Shown here: positions 23,166 to 36,639 of the stretch, one piece after another | Numbering within the stretch: the first letter of the stretch is position 1 | How the letters are laid out: the number at the start of each line of letters is the position of its first letter | NCBI GenBank assembly: GCA_013398295.1 | Contig: VZSF01001132.1 | Span: forward strand, 62,001-126,000 | Source: Chionis minor | Lineage: Eukaryota; Chordata; Aves; Charadriiformes; Chionididae | Reading direction: 5' to 3' | Length of the DNA: 64,000 nucleotides | The notes under the pieces: generated by a model | What the model saw: the letters and a program-made list of their open reading frames with translations, nothing else | The model's database searches: none | What the model was told of the DNA's origin: nothing | Program-made: the position numbers and the translations under genes

Positions 23166-26100
23166 TAGGCTTTGTACTTTGGCACAATACTGTACTGTAA
23201 TTCAAAGGCAATTCATGTAACATTAGTAAATCAGTTTGAACTTTATGTTGAAAATATAAGCAGCAGTATAAAAATAAACCTTTTTATTTCCTCTGGTATA
23301 TACAGTTAAATAAAGTAAGCCTATACAGCTACTAATCTCCAAAACCGTATTGCCAGTGTGCTTTGTTGAAATGCCATCACCTTGCAGAAGAGACATTCTG
23401 TGTGTTTTGTACACATTTATGGTTGAAGAATAAATTTTCAGAGACTGTAAATGAAAATATATCTTTGAACATTGTGATCAAATAATAACTGACGCTGCTT
23501 GTTTAGAGAAATATACATATATCTCACTACTAGAGTATTTATGACTCTAATAAGTTCAGTTATTTTGCCTTATGGGGAAATTCCTGCTCCTCCAAATATC
23601 AAACTTGTTTGGGGTTGTGCTGTTTTTTCAGGAAGGAACAAATTATATTATTAGTTAAATGGGACTGTGCAATATGAAAATACAATAGTGTGATTTAAAA
23701 AATGAACGGCATGTAAGAAATATAATATACCAGCAATGGAAAACAGATGAACATTATAAATTCAGTGATGTATCCCAAATGTCTAAATAAATAAATAAAC
23801 ATCACTGTTCAGCCAGTTGATGAAAAGATGTTACGCTCACCTTCAGGAGCACCATTATCTCTAATACCCTGCGCAGTAATGAGTTTGGTGCATCAGTCTT
23901 GCATAATCTGACCATTTTTTAGGTACTATACATTGTGGGACTGTCTGAACTCTGATTCCTCAGCAGATTTTATTAGACAGAATACCAAGTGGTTTCAGGT
24001 GATTTCTCAGCAACCATCCTGGGAATAAGTGTTCTTATGGTTCTTGGAGCGACAGCCACATTTGCGTGTTTGTCATAAAGCTGGGAGAGCCTTCCTTCCC
24101 ATTCAATTTGGAAACAGTGCAAAGTAAGATTCACCTGTAGATGTTCAGAGAGTTGTATTCCTGCTGCACTATGAGTGAAACAGACATACTGTGGAAGGAA
24201 GGATTGGCTCTGTGCCAACCTGTGTTTATTTTTGTGCTGATTTCCTCTCTAAAACATGGACATTTAATGAGCTGTTATGAATTGTAATGCTTTATGATGT
24301 TTCCTGTTACCTTAGTGATGGACTACAAAACACTTTTACATTAAGTTTATAGGCTCTACTAGATACTTCTTTAATTAGGAGGCAATGCTGAAAGTTTCTG
24401 ATAAAATTTCCAAAAATGTTTCAGTGGCTGAGAAGCCAAATTTCCAGCAACCTGTGTTAATTGTACAGGGGAGATTGAGGGAATACTGCCCCAGCACTGT
24501 ACAATGCCTGACCAGGATGGATTTAGCCACTGAGGTCACAGTTTTGCACTGACCCAGCTGTTCTGGCTTATTCCTGGTGGTGTACCTAGTTCTTGGATAG
24601 TTTGGGCATCTCCATGCTGCTCTCTGAGCCATGCTTGGAGTTTTACCTTCTACATTAAAAAGCAAAAGTCAAATTTATCATGAAAGAAAAGCTTCAGAGT
24701 TTACCTTGGTCTGTTTTCTCTGCTCCCATCTCTGTCTTCTTGTGTGTGGCCTTACCTTCCTCGTGCTTTGTACACTAATTCTTTGTGTTCCCTTTTCTGA
24801 TGGTGTTTTTGGAGATTTTATGATCAGATTACATTCACCAAACACTAGCTATCTAAATAGTTAGACTTCTAACACAAACTTGTAGAACTTACAAATTTTC
24901 TTCTCCCGTGATGAATCATGCAGACTTTGAAGCTATGAAAGGTAGGTGAAAAAATACACGTGGGGGAAGTGTTAAAACCAGGCTTAGAAAAGAGATTGTT
25001 TTCCAGTCTGTTGTGGAGGTGCTTATTGACTTTCCAGCACACTGGCAAATGTACCAAAAAGGTGAAGACAGACTGAATTATCACCGTCCTTAAAGGGACA
25101 GTTGTCCACCTCACTTTCCTTCTGTTGAGAGAGCAAAACCCATCAAAGAAAATGTGTGTAAGCATCTAGCACTGATGGGACATTTGGTTGCTTGATCGAA
25201 CATCTATACATGAGGGATTTCTGTATGTTGCTTAATGTGCAGTGCTGATACTTCCAGAGAACACTTGGGATTTTTCCTCCTTGGGAAGCAGGAACAATAT
25301 GAGAGCACCCTTGGCTGTTAATTTGCATTAAGAGAGCATTTAGTATCCACAAGCCAAATTTGCCAGTTAAGTTTGTCTGTTCAAAGTGTTCTGACTCTTG
25401 GGTGACTGATCCTGCAGCTTTGACTTCATTGCAGTCATTAACTGTTGTGTTAATAATAATATAATAATGAAACCTGTTTTTTCTTATGCATTTATTCAGG
25501 TCACGCAAGGAATACATATCCTGGTTTTAGAAAAGGTTGCATGTCAGGATTTGAGCATTCTGGCTGTGTCTCTTTAAATACTCAGATACAAATAAATGTT
25601 GAGAAAATTGTCTTTCCGAGCTTCAAACCATTCTAGCTCTACTCTTTTGCCTCCAGCCAGATGCTGTCTGATGTTGCCTAGACAAACCAGGGCAAACCAT
25701 TATCATGGGATTAAACACTAAATACCTGCAAGGAGCATTCTCTTTATCAGATAGCGCTGTGTTAGCAGAGTTCATTCACTTTATTGCATATATAACTGTG
25801 ATGTCAAATAGACTGATTTACAACACCTGGTCTTTTACATAATCTTTGCTATTTGCTGCGCTTGTAATCTGCCAAATCATTTAGCCTTCCTGATAGCAGA
25901 AATGCTGTAAAACTTAGATAAAGTTGCAGGAGAAATGAACTCGAAGGTACTGCTGAAATCTAGGGCCTGCACGTTTGCTATAAATGCACTGACTGGTTTG
26001 GTTTCCCCCTACCTAATCTGTGATTGAATGTGGCTGCTGGAGAAATTGAAATTTTATGATAGCACTACAGTCAGAGGCGATAAGCGTTTGTATGCTAGAC

Positions 26101-26520
26101 TAGATTAATCTAAAAAGAAGTTTTAGGTGTGGCTAATGAAACCAGTGTATGTGTTAACTGGGTTTCTCTGGGGTTCAAAGCATCTATGTATATCTATATA
26201 GAGTCTAGTCCAAAACTTTCTCTGTGTGAAAAGTCTAATATAGCTATGTGCTGGTTCTCACTATCAGCGTGGCTTATTCCATCTTACATTGGAGATATCT
26301 TTAAGGAGTCTCAGTTTTTAGAGGGTACTTTCTGAATGCTAATACAAACAACAGACCCCTCTAAAAATGGCCTTGCTTGGTTACCCAAAACCCCCATGTC
26401 CTTCTGAAATTCTTGGTTAGGGTAACTGTAAGGCATCACATTTGCACAGGGTTAGCCACTTACATAGTCCAATTGAAACAAAACTAAAGCTGTACTTTTT
26501 TTTTAACTCACTCATTTTTT
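23166..26520. other. AT-rich non-coding DNA
   Basis: No gene is supported. There is an (AAAT)n-like run near 23785-23799. The minus-strand open frame of 124 codons at 25143-25517 has no recognisable motif and normal intergenic composition. Confidence 0.5.
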
Positions 26521-26524
26521 GCTA

Positions 26525-26765
26525 TTGGGGCTGATTTAAGCAGACAGATAATAGCAGGACACACAGACAAGCTTAAAATGCGAAAAAGAAATATGCAAAA
26601 TGGGTTTCTGATTGGGTGAAATGCAAGCTAGTACATCTGAAGGAAGATAAAACAATCTATCGATAATCAAATAGAGGGTAAAGCCCTGTGAGGCAGTAGT
26701 GTCAAGTCAGACTGTGTTAGAAATGATGGTGACCCTCAGATTGGAGGAAACCATAGAAACTGAAG
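26525..26765 (+). mobile_element. Possible ancient CR1 ORF2 piece
   Basis: Phrases such as 'gggtgaaatgcaagctagta', 'gaaatgatggtgaccctcag' resemble the middle of old CR1 ORF2. The similarity is faint and could be chance. Confidence 0.28.
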
Positions 26766-27021
26766 GAAACGAGAGATGACTTTTCCGAGCAATCATAGCG
26801 TAACTCCACTGGTTGCCATTAACATCAGTATTAACCCACCAGTACCACAGCTAACTAATTCCTTTGAGCTGAGGAAGTACGTCTGTCTCAGACATAAGTA
26901 CGGGTTACCTCGTCGTGGTCGGTGTTCTGATGATGGCTGGGACGTAACGCTCACCACTGGAGCTAATGAAGGATATTCTGCATGGTGTTGCTAGTTTAGG
27001 GAAGGAAGTCTTTTCATCTGA

Positions 27022-27039
27022 TGCTGCTGCTGCTGCTGC
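27022..27039 (+). repeat. (TGC)6 trinucleotide repeat
   Basis: Six perfect TGC units lie in a non-coding setting. The array is short and probably near the threshold for length polymorphism. Confidence 0.95.
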
Positions 27040-27379
27040 ATGATGCTGTTGGACAAGTGGTAGTCTGCCTCTGGGAGACACATTGGCCGCTGCTAATCTT
27101 TCACGTCGATAAACTTGTGAATAGGTGTACTTAAGAATTTTTCATCTCATCCAAGTTAAGGAACCTACCCAAGCTGTCTGAATTAGTTGCTTAGTCTTCC
27201 TAGGCTCCCACTGTCCTGAAAGGAAAAGCAGGCTTTTCTCAGAGCAGGAAACAGCTTGAGATGTTTCCTCACACTATGGACGAACTCTTCGTGCTTACAA
27301 GACAGGGACCATATGGAAACCAACCAGCTATGCTGATACCTTAGTTTGGGTGCTGTGAATAATGTTCTCTGCATGTAAG

Positions 27380-27610
27380 TCAATGAATATATGAATTATT
27401 TCAGTGTTGGGAACATCAGGGAGGTTGGTGCTAACAACAGGATGGAACAAAGGGGGCTTTTGGGTAAAACTCTTGAGTGATATCTCTTAGACTGGAGAAC
27501 GTCCTCCCTGGGGAAGCAGTGGAAACAGTATTGTTTAAGACATTTAAAACTGGACAGGAGAAAATATATTGTAATGATCAATCCTGTGCTGGTATTTAGA
27601 TCAGCTCTTG
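27380..27610 (+). mobile_element. Ancient CR1 3' end
   Basis: 'cctccctggggaagcagtgg', 'gacatttaaaactggacagg' and 'ttgtaatgatcaatcctgtg' correspond in order to the ORF2 stop region and 3' UTR of the old CR1 families also found in turtles. The terminal 8-bp repeats are lost. Confidence 0.55.
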
Positions 27611-28327
27611 CCTTGTGTGAATATTAATAAGAAGTCTCTGTCTGAAGTAACTGCCATTATTCAGTGTGCATTACCAGCTAACATTGGCTTGCAATCTTCC
27701 CCCCCATTTGTACTCGCACTTAACGGACAGCCTGAGTAATGTTTAGCACCTTTGCCTTTTCTCTTGGTGCCTCAAGTGTTGATTTTGTATTGCCTTGCTT
27801 AGATTATACTCCTTCAGTGCTTCCACCAGACAGACCATATAGTGTATAGAGATTTACAGGAAGCACGTGTCATTTGTGGCAATAATAATAAAGTCTCCTG
27901 CTATTTTCAAATCCCTGGGAAACTAAATCAAGTGTAGAGGTCTATTCGAAGAAGTGCAGCATGTGTATAAGTCACCTTACCATTACCTGTGTGGGTCTGC
28001 CTTGTACTTGTTTGGTGTATTTGGCTGTCATATCTCTGAAGTCTGTCCTCGGTCTCCGGAGTGCGACTAAGACATTACACACCTTAAAAGGAAAAGCTGA
28101 TTAAACAGCTTGGAATAACTTGAGCAACCGTGCTTCGCTTGCCTCTCACTACCTCTGGCTTGGCGTTCCTCATAGGAACCCATACACCAAAATTTGCTCT
28201 GTGCTGGTGGCCCCCGTCAGACAAATCTAGGTCTGATCTGAATTATGAAGGTAGGAAGACTGGTTTCAATTCTTGCACGATGCTGTGATACTTAACAGAG
28301 CTCCATTTTCTCGGTGTGTTTCTGTAG
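27611..28327. other. Non-coding DNA, probable intron end
   Basis: No coding segment is seen. If the exon that starts at 28328 is real, this is the 3' part of its preceding intron; the last 30 bases are rich in T and C and end in 'tttctgtag'. Confidence 0.45.
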
Positions 28328-28541
28328 GTATGAAGCCTCTCTTCTCGACCTGGTTGAAGCTATGAGTCCGATATCTGTCCCGGGACACCTCTGCAGAGGA
28401 TCTTACGACAAGAACAAAATGCACACACCTTGTCATGCAAGCCACAGGCCGTCCTCTTGGTACCAGACCCTTCGCAGCTCCAGAAGCAGAGAAGATGAGC
28501 TAGAGGAGAGCCGGCTCCTCGAGGAGATTTTCTTCATTTGA
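28328..28541 (+). CDS. Candidate terminal coding exon of an unidentified gene
   Basis: I do not recognise the protein. A pyrimidine-rich stretch ending in 'tttctgtag' gives a good splice acceptor. The first base completes a codon begun in the preceding exon; then 70 codons run from YEASLLDLVEAM to the end LEESRLLEEIFFI and stop at TGA (28539-28541). The peptide is hydrophilic, with one Arg/Ser-rich stretch (SSRSRE) followed by an acidic Glu-rich helix-like end. It has no transmembrane segment or signal peptide. Codon use is balanced, with several CpG-containing codons (CTCGAC, CCGGGA, CTCGAG), which is unusual in the AT-rich, CpG-poor surroundings and argues for selection. There is no plausible local start codon, so the rest of the gene must lie upstream, outside or hidden in this window. 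No matching upstream exon was found. A chance frame is the alternative. Confidence 0.5.
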
Positions 28542-29640
28542 CATGCCTCATTGGTCTACAGTCCTTCTGTAGAATTTTTAGGACCTTTTTATTGCTGATT
28601 TATTTGTGTTGAAGTACCTTTTTTAAATTATTTGAGTGACAACTGCTTGTATTCCCTTTTCTAAAACATAGCTAGTTAGTATTCAGTTTCGTTTTGGTTT
28701 TAGTAATCATGGTGCAAGAACATTGTTGGGATAGACCAATCAGAAAGTGTTAACCTTTTTTTTTCCTAAACCTTTCATGTGCCAAGTAATCATACTAAAG
28801 TAGAATTTTTTTTTAATCTACAACATTTTCTAATAGATTGAAGTCACAGTTTTGCCAGCCTCATATTGGAAGTATATTTCATTATCGATTTTTAGCTCTA
28901 AAGCAGTTTGCAAGAGCTGCCTAACAGTCAAGAACCACCACGTTCAAAGTAGATTATTTTCTAATTAAACAAGTCTGTTTAAAACCTGGCATATTATAAA
29001 GGTACAAGCACTTTAGTAGTGTTTTCAGTGATTTTATGATCTACTTTTTCCTGCAACATTCTGATATTTAACACGCTGGGTTTTTAGGGAGTATATTGTA
29101 AGCTCAACTATACAGTGTCTAATAACGTTAATAGACAATGTTGCAGGCTGATGTACTAGGCATCCATTTGAAATATATTCCTCTTTAAATCAGTGCTATT
29201 TGACAGAGTTTATGTGCTGGGTAACCTAACCCTGAAATAGCAGAACACAGTCAGACATTGTAGTGGTCCAAAACCTATTTGATGTACTTTTCAAGATGAA
29301 ATATATAGTAGTGGTAGTATAAGAACAGTCTTAAGACATTTTCACTAACTTGCACTATTTTGATCCTGTATCCAGGCTCGATTGTAAATAAGACAAATCA
29401 GTAATTATTTCCACTAGCGGCTTGCAATGCACATTTCCCTGCCAACTTTAATTATTCATGTTGTATCTATTTCAGTTTATTTAAATGCACTTCCATCTAC
29501 TGCATGTACTTGGTTATTTAAAGAAATGTGCCGAATTGGTAAAAATGACTGCAGATTACAGGATTAATGGTCATTTTCTCCACAATGCAGTGTTCATATT
29601 TTATTGTAACAGTAGCCACCAGCATGCATTCCTAGAAATA
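28542..29640 (+). other. Possible 3' UTR of the 28.3 kb exon
   Basis: The sequence after the TGA is AT-rich, free of recognised repeats for over 1 kb and contains an 'attaaa' at 28974-28979 that could act as a poly(A) signal. No canonical 'aataaa' is seen in this interval. The absence of repeats is compatible with a UTR or conserved non-coding DNA, but does not prove either. Confidence 0.35.
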
Positions 29641-32600
29641 TGAGGCTAAAATACTCATTTTGCACTAAAATTGCAGCAAGGGAAAGGTAGCGTTGAGCCA
29701 GTACGGGCAAGTTCTAGGCCATTTGCTCCCAAACACCACTTCGTGGGCCAGTACAGCTTTTCTGACAGTCTCTTTAGGCAGCCCTGCTTATCTTGATGGC
29801 AGTGAGTTGTGCGTACTGACCCTTGGGGTATTGCTGCTGCCTGCCTCCCCCCTGCTTGCTCCTGTGCCACGTTTGGTGCCCCGCGAGGAGCTGGCAAGAC
29901 TCATCCATGAGGCCCATGGTACATCTCTGATGAGAGCATCAGTGCCGGATATCTAGCATGCGCCCCTGTTGCTCTTATAGCAATGAAACAAAAGGAGAAT
30001 GAAGGGGAAGACGAACCTCAGGTTACTCTGAGCTGTTTCATTCAGACCTAGTCTTAAGCAAAAATTAGGTGATACCCTTCTCTTGCGTCCCAGATGAATT
30101 TTAAAAGCTGCTTGGAGGAGTTTAAAGGAGTGAAGCAGCATTACTGGACCGGAAAATGACTACTGTGGAAAGGCTCTGCTTGGTCTGTCCTGCTGTCAGT
30201 GAAGTATTGTAGTTCTTTCCGGTATGTCCATGTGCTGTTGAATGTCCCTCCTGCTCTACTCCTTGAGCCTGTGAAGGCACAGGTTTCTCCTTAAAGCCCT
30301 CAAGACGTATTGACCTGACCCAAGTATGCTAGGTGGGGAAATAGGTTTTCTGTTGGCTGAGTGTTCTTCTTCTTTAAGAGGTCAGGGAAAGAGGGGAAAG
30401 AAAAGAAAAATGTACAGGGAGCAGCAGAAAAACTGAAAAACCATGAAGAAAAGAGCATCACATAGACTTCAAGGTTTTCGGGTTGGGTTTTGGTGTTTCT
30501 TAGTTTTGTTGGGAGTTTTTTTTGTTGAAGTTTGGCATTTATAAAGAAACAGTTTTCTGATTTCAGTCCAATTGCTTCTCTTCTCTTTTCCAGGTTGACT
30601 GAAACTTTAATTGCCTTTTCTAATAAGTGCTAACTGACCTTTTGAAACAGCGAAAAATACATGTATACCTCTTGAAAGGTGCCTTTGTGTACCCAGTTGA
30701 GAACACTGCGTGGGAGCTTTCTGTTCTTTGGTTCTTGTGGTTGCCAATACTGAACTGCTTTAGGATTCCTTATGATCCATTTTGTTCATTAACAATGCTA
30801 ATTCTGATGGTGACTTTTGACTTGAATCTATATTTTGGTAGTAGCTCGCTTTAAAAGGACATTGTCAGGATTGTGGGTGCTAGGCTTAAGGTGCTGTCCA
30901 TCACTCAGAGCTACATGGGAGGCATACCTTTATGAAGCCAAGAATTGTAGAATTAAGGTGTTTGAAATGTCTGATGGGTGCAGACCTGCCTCTTTTAACT
31001 GTCTGTGAGACGTGGGCCAAGAAACAAAAGCTATTAATTTGGTAGCCCCTGTGAAAAATCATTTTTTATAATGCTGGCTCTTGCTCTAGTTATCAGCAGT
31101 ACGTTAGGAATAGTGTTTAGCAGTCAGTGCAAGCAAAGATATTTTGCCATGAGGCACTACAAAGTTGAAGTTATTAAAACATTTATAGCCTTAGAAAAAA
31201 AAAATCAATGATTGTCAAACGGGAAAGGACAAAATCAGTAGCTGGGACTGGGAGGGGAATTGTTTTCCATCTGCTAAAACAGTAGAGGAAATGCAAAAAT
31301 TAAACTAGCAAAAGCAATCGCTTGACAGTGTCCTTTTAGGTTTAAGCTCCTATATTAGGAAGCTGCCACTGGGGAGCTAGGCCAGCCATAGATTGTCCAG
31401 AATGTTCCAATGTTCCCAGTTAATATACTTCAGCTGCACATCGGGCTGTGTTTTACATGAAGCTTTGTGGAGTAATATGACTTCTGCTAAGGCTCCCACC
31501 CATGCCTTCACTTTGTGTTCTTCCTGAGCTGCTCGTACACACGCTCCTGCTGAGTGTCTGTGTAGTCATTGCATTTGTGCACCTGTAGCGATCACACTCT
31601 GTCCACTTCTAGCCTCTCCAATCTCACTGTTGAATCCCATTTTAAGTGTATATTTACATATGTGTGAGGTCTTAATCTAATAAATTATCTAGGGGTTTCA
31701 TTTAATCTTCCAGACGTTTTGTTTATTTGACTTATCTACTGGTTTGTTTTGTCCAGCTCAGATGTCAATTCTTTCACTGACAATGTGTTCCACTTTCCAC
31801 ATCATCATATTCTGTATATATTGTGAATCTCCAGTTTGCTAAGGCAGGCGAGGAACTCATTTTGAGTCTTCTCTTCCTCTCCAGGATGTGGGTTTTGTTG
31901 TGAGCAGCATAAAGTGGCGGAGCGGTCTCAGAATACAAAAGAGAAGGGGAGAGCTAGCACCATGGTTTGGGGCAAAAAGGTGGAATTAAAGACTAAGAAG
32001 AAAAGGATGGAGATGAAGCCAAGAAAGGACAAGGAAGCAAGGCAGAGAACTGTACCAAGGGATGACAGAAGGTATAGGTTGAGTGGAGCTAAGCCAAAAG
32101 GTAGAGATGAACTGTTAAATATAGTAATATATTTATTATATATAGTAATATATAATAATTTGATGAAGGTGAATTTTTTGCTTGTATCCTGGAAAGAGAA
32201 ATGTCTTCAAGCACTGGTTTCCAGAAAAGGCTTATGACTCCCCTCTCCTTTTCCAAATTGCGTTCCTGCATTTGGGGTGCTACTGTCCAAAGGATACCTG
32301 GTAAATCAGGGAAAGAAGGAAATGAGCTAACTTTAGCTGCTCCCCTTTAGAGTAGCTAGACATGGTGGCCAGAGCATAGGGAGGGTAATAGGGTGGACCC
32401 CAGGTATAACCCAGGCATGCACTGAATTTAATTGCTAGCAAGGAAGGGTGGTGTGGACTTGGATGAGAGAAGAATGTGAGACTGGACATAGCAAGAATCT
32501 GAATAAGGACAAGCAAGCTAAACAAAATTTGCAGTGCTCCCCTGAGATGTGGAGGTTTGGTGTTAAGGAAGGAAAGGAAAAGGCTTATCTAAGCTTGAAG

Positions 32601-35600
32601 GAGATTGAGCCTGAGATACCTGAAAGATGTCAAGCACACATGAGTCTGGGGTTAAACTCTAAAAGTTGAAGCAGAGATTTTCTGAAATATGACTTCCAGG
32701 CAGTGTTTGAATTTGTACTGTCTGAGGGGGAGAGAGCACAGCCTGGTTAGTTAGAAACCTCCTTTTCCACTGTTACTAAATTTATGAAATTGTGTGCTAA
32801 TTAGTGTATGATTTATAAATTTACATAACTGCATGCTACATAAGACAACACAGAATATTGAATGAGGTGATTTAAACCGGCAGAAGCAGAGAATTCTGAT
32901 ATGACTGGGTGACTCTCCTCTGGAAAATGCCTCTCCTGATCCATAGCTACTCCCTGCATCTCTTGAAGGCTTATTTGCTTGCAATGACAATAAATGTTTT
33001 ACAGTATCATGGCTTCATGTAGCTGTGAGAGAACAGGCTACCTTGACCATCATGGGCATGGTTGTGTAGCAGAGCTTTCACCTTGATCCTTGGGGAAGGT
33101 GTTGGGAAGCCGAAGTTGTCTAAAAAAACATCAAGAAACCCAACTTGGTCTGGTCAGTGCTGGTGCTTGGCGACTCCCACAGCTGTTCACAGGGGATGCT
33201 ACTGCATCCCAACTGCAGGAAGAGGCTGGGGACGTGGGGGAACTGGATTTGATTCCCAGATCTGGAGAAGCTGCTTGCCTCCCTCTACATTGTGCTTTGG
33301 GTTCTGCTCAGAGGGGCTGTGACTTACATTAGCGCCCGCTGCAGAAGGTGCTGGACATATCCACTAACAATTTGTCTGAACTGCAAGTTGTTAGAGCAGA
33401 AGCGTATTGGGCAGTCATTCCCATCTAACAGAAGCTGAAGTTCTCAGACTTCAAGGGGCTTGAAGGGGTGATTTCAGGCATTGGGAAACTAAACTGGAGA
33501 AACTCAGATGTCCCTGACAGGTGAGGCCCTGACAGATAATGAGGTTAGAGAAGCCCAGAGGGTCCTAGGAGGCAAACCAACTGACAAGCTGCAATGAGAG
33601 CCATAAATTTCTAGTTTCCTTAATGCAGGAGTCGTTCTGAGTACATGAAAAAACCCACTTTATTCACTCATGTCGTTCAATAACCAGTCTCAGAGTGTGA
33701 GCTCATCCTTTTTGGTCTCCTGTCTGCAGACAGGAGGAAAGGGAAAAATTAGAAAAAATTGCCTTTCCTGATTGCTTACTGGCAACTACCTTGAAGTGTG
33801 GATTTGCTTAAAGGCATTGTCTAAACACAAAGCGTTGAGTGTCATGAGCATTAAGGACAATGTGGAAACTCCTTTTCTCTGCTAGACCTGGTAAGGAAGG
33901 AAAGGTCAAGATGAATTCACGGACGCAAAAGCTGGTTCTTTCTCAAGTTAGACTTACCTGCGAGGAAGTGGCATTGAAATTTTAAAAGCACCTTGTAAAA
34001 ACCTTCTAGTATCTAACTATACTTGCTGCTATGACACTGCCTTATTTTGAGGTAGAGTTGGTCTAAATTTAATTTCTAGCTGCTGGACTTAGTTGTACCT
34101 TCAGAAGCAAGATTGCAAAGTTCCCCTGTTGTCAGAAAGTGTGTGCTCCCCCTCTCCTCCCCCCGCAGTGATAAACTCCTGGTTCAGCCTTCTCTTTGAT
34201 GAGATGGGGTCCTTTATGCCCTAATGTCAGTTTCCCAGCCCCTGCGTGATCTGGGGGGCTTGTTTTTGAACTTTCCTCAGCATTTAAGTGTTGTGAAGGG
34301 TTTACACTGAGCAAGTGCCGTTGCTTTGAACGATGACAGTGTGGCCTCATCTGCGCACTATTGACCTACTGACACTTTCAGGAGCCTTGTTTGGAGGTGT
34401 TGGGCTGGCTACCTGGTCTCATTGCTCAACTTCTTGGAAGCAGGAAGTCTGTGAGTGAAACCAGGAGACCTTGCTAAATTTAGAAGAGCTGAGGAGGAAG
34501 AAATAATGTGAAGTAGAAATACCAAGCAGTAAAAAAAAAAACCAAAAAAAAGATTGCAGGATTCCATTTGGGACGGAGCATGAGCCTGGGGGTGCGGAAT
34601 CTGTGAACTCAGACACCTTGAAAACAATCTGAAAGACACATGCTTGGTGGGATGGGGGACACCCAGGCAGTAGAAACCTTCAGAAGGGTAAGAGTGAACA
34701 AAGCATGAGGCGATGGTATCTGATAGCAACAAAAACAGACGAGAAGAGTTTTGAGCTGCAGGTGAGGAGGTGATGACATCTCCAGATTGCAGAGGAAAAG
34801 GCTCCTTTTCAGTGGGTCTGGTGCCCCTCTATTTGCACTAGTGCCTTCAGCACAGGGATCTCATTACCACAGAGTTTACTGGCAGATTGGAGGGATTTCA
34901 GTAAGGAGTAATAAAAATGATCAGGGACTGCTAGAATTGACATAATGAGGAAACAAAATGAGAAGAGTCAGATATTTATAGCTTGGGTGAGAGAGACAAT
35001 TAAAAGGTGGGGTAGGAGATGGACTGGATGACCTGAAAGCATTGTGTGTATCTAATAACTTGTCATCTACAAGTACAGAGGACTTGAATTGACTAAGGCT
35101 GTCAATCTGACCCTTAACAGCCCTAACTTCCCATGTTGAAAAGCTCAGGTGGGTGTACTCTATCTGTATTGACGCTGTCAGAATGTCACTGGTACTGTAC
35201 TTTGTTTAAAAAAAAATAGTCATCAGCCATGTTGTGGAAAGAAAAATGACATGCTGACAGTAAAAGGAAAAAATTAGACCTTCGTAAAATAAAAAGCCAT
35301 TGAAGACCTGATTGGCAAGGGCTCCCAGGTTGTTCAGCCAGTGGCTCTGAGCGTGTCTTCCTGCTCCCATGGTGGCCTACCCAAGTGGGAAGGTCCACGC
35401 AGAGGGAGCAAGTGTGAGCCTTTTCCTGTGAAAGGCAGATGGTGCTTCCTTGTACCCTCAGGTGTGCCCAGGCTCTTGTCTCCGAGAGCTGCCGAACTTC
35501 ACGGACGGCTCTTGGGGCGAGCTCTGTGCCAGCCAAAACCCTGCTGGTCCCGCTGACGGCTATGGCCACGCGTGGGGTTTCACTTCCCTTCCTGCTGCCC

Positions 35601-36639
35601 CTGTGCACCAGGATCCAGCCCGGGGGGACAGGCAGGCTCTCCCCTTGACATGGCCCAACTTGCTGCCTACCCTCTGGGGGTCCCTGCACCTAGGTGTGGG
35701 TGGCTGTTTGTGCAGATAGTTTTTCTGTGCAGATAGTTCCCTTATAGTTTTTCACAAACTCACTAAATATGTATTTTGACACACATATCCTGCCAAACAC
35801 AAGCAGCCATTGCATTCTGATTTTTCTGAGTTGGAGAAGAGGGAAGGTGGCACGCTGGCCTGCCTGGATAATTACACAGCAGCCTTGCGGTGAGGGTGAT
35901 TTAAAACCTTGACTAAGATCGTGGCTGTCTCGCGCAGTCCCCAGTGCTGCAAGGGAGAGAGCCCAGGGTTTGCTCTGGACTTGAGAGACTGTGGCAGAGT
36001 TAGAGGCATCTGAGCTGGAGACATCTCAGTTCCTGGGTTTGCAGACAAATTAAAACGCCACTACTGAAAACAGCGGGGCCACGTGTGTTAGAGGCACTTC
36101 GGGGAAATATCAGAGCGGCGTTTGTTGAGTCTGATGGCGGAGTAGCCGCTCTATTTTAATGATACCTGTGTGCAAAGGCCACAGCTGCTTTCATCCATTT
36201 CACATTAGTCTGACTTTCACAGAACAGACATAGCCTAGGGTGGTGGAAGGGAGAGAAAGGTGACCAAAAAAAAAAAGCCATCCATTTTTCACTACTTTTT
36301 CCATCCTTCTGAGCTGCGATACCAGGTTCTGGCTGAGCAACAGTAACCTTATCCAGCATAGTGTTGATTTAAGCCTGTTGGATTTATATAACTTTGGAAA
36401 TGGTAAACTATTAATTTGCTGTGTTTTCAAGGGAAAGTTATTTATTGAGAGACATTTTTAACTCAAGTGCCAGGAGCCTTAAATCATTATAATAAATTCA
36501 TGCTATTCAGGGTTTCTTACATTGTAATAAATTTGTTTTAAACATGAATGAGGAGATCCATGATTTCTTTAATATACTGTTATGTATTTCCTTTCAAAAT
36601 GACACAGCTCACTATATCAAGTGGGAGAATAATAGTGAG
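29641..36639. other. Non-coding DNA, AT-rich then mixed
   Basis: Seven kilobases without a supported gene. Features of note are a T/G-rich patch at 30478-30530, an 'aataaa' at 31679, an A/T-only patch at 32117-32157 with 'atagtaatat' twice at a spacing of 21 bp (32121 and 32142), and a GC-richer patch at 35330-35720 that carries overlapping open frames on both strands but no recognisable domain. Confidence 0.45.

Noticed and set aside
31914..32237. Highly basic 107-codon plus-strand frame (many Lys and Arg)
   Set aside because: The bias comes from purine-rich, AAG/GAG-like sequence, and the end runs into an A/T-only patch. No family resemblance was found.
35186..35689. 167-codon minus-strand frame with overlapping plus-strand frames
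   Set aside because: The region is GC-richer, so stops are fewer. No motif was recognised and the C-terminal part is AT-biased and unlike the rest.
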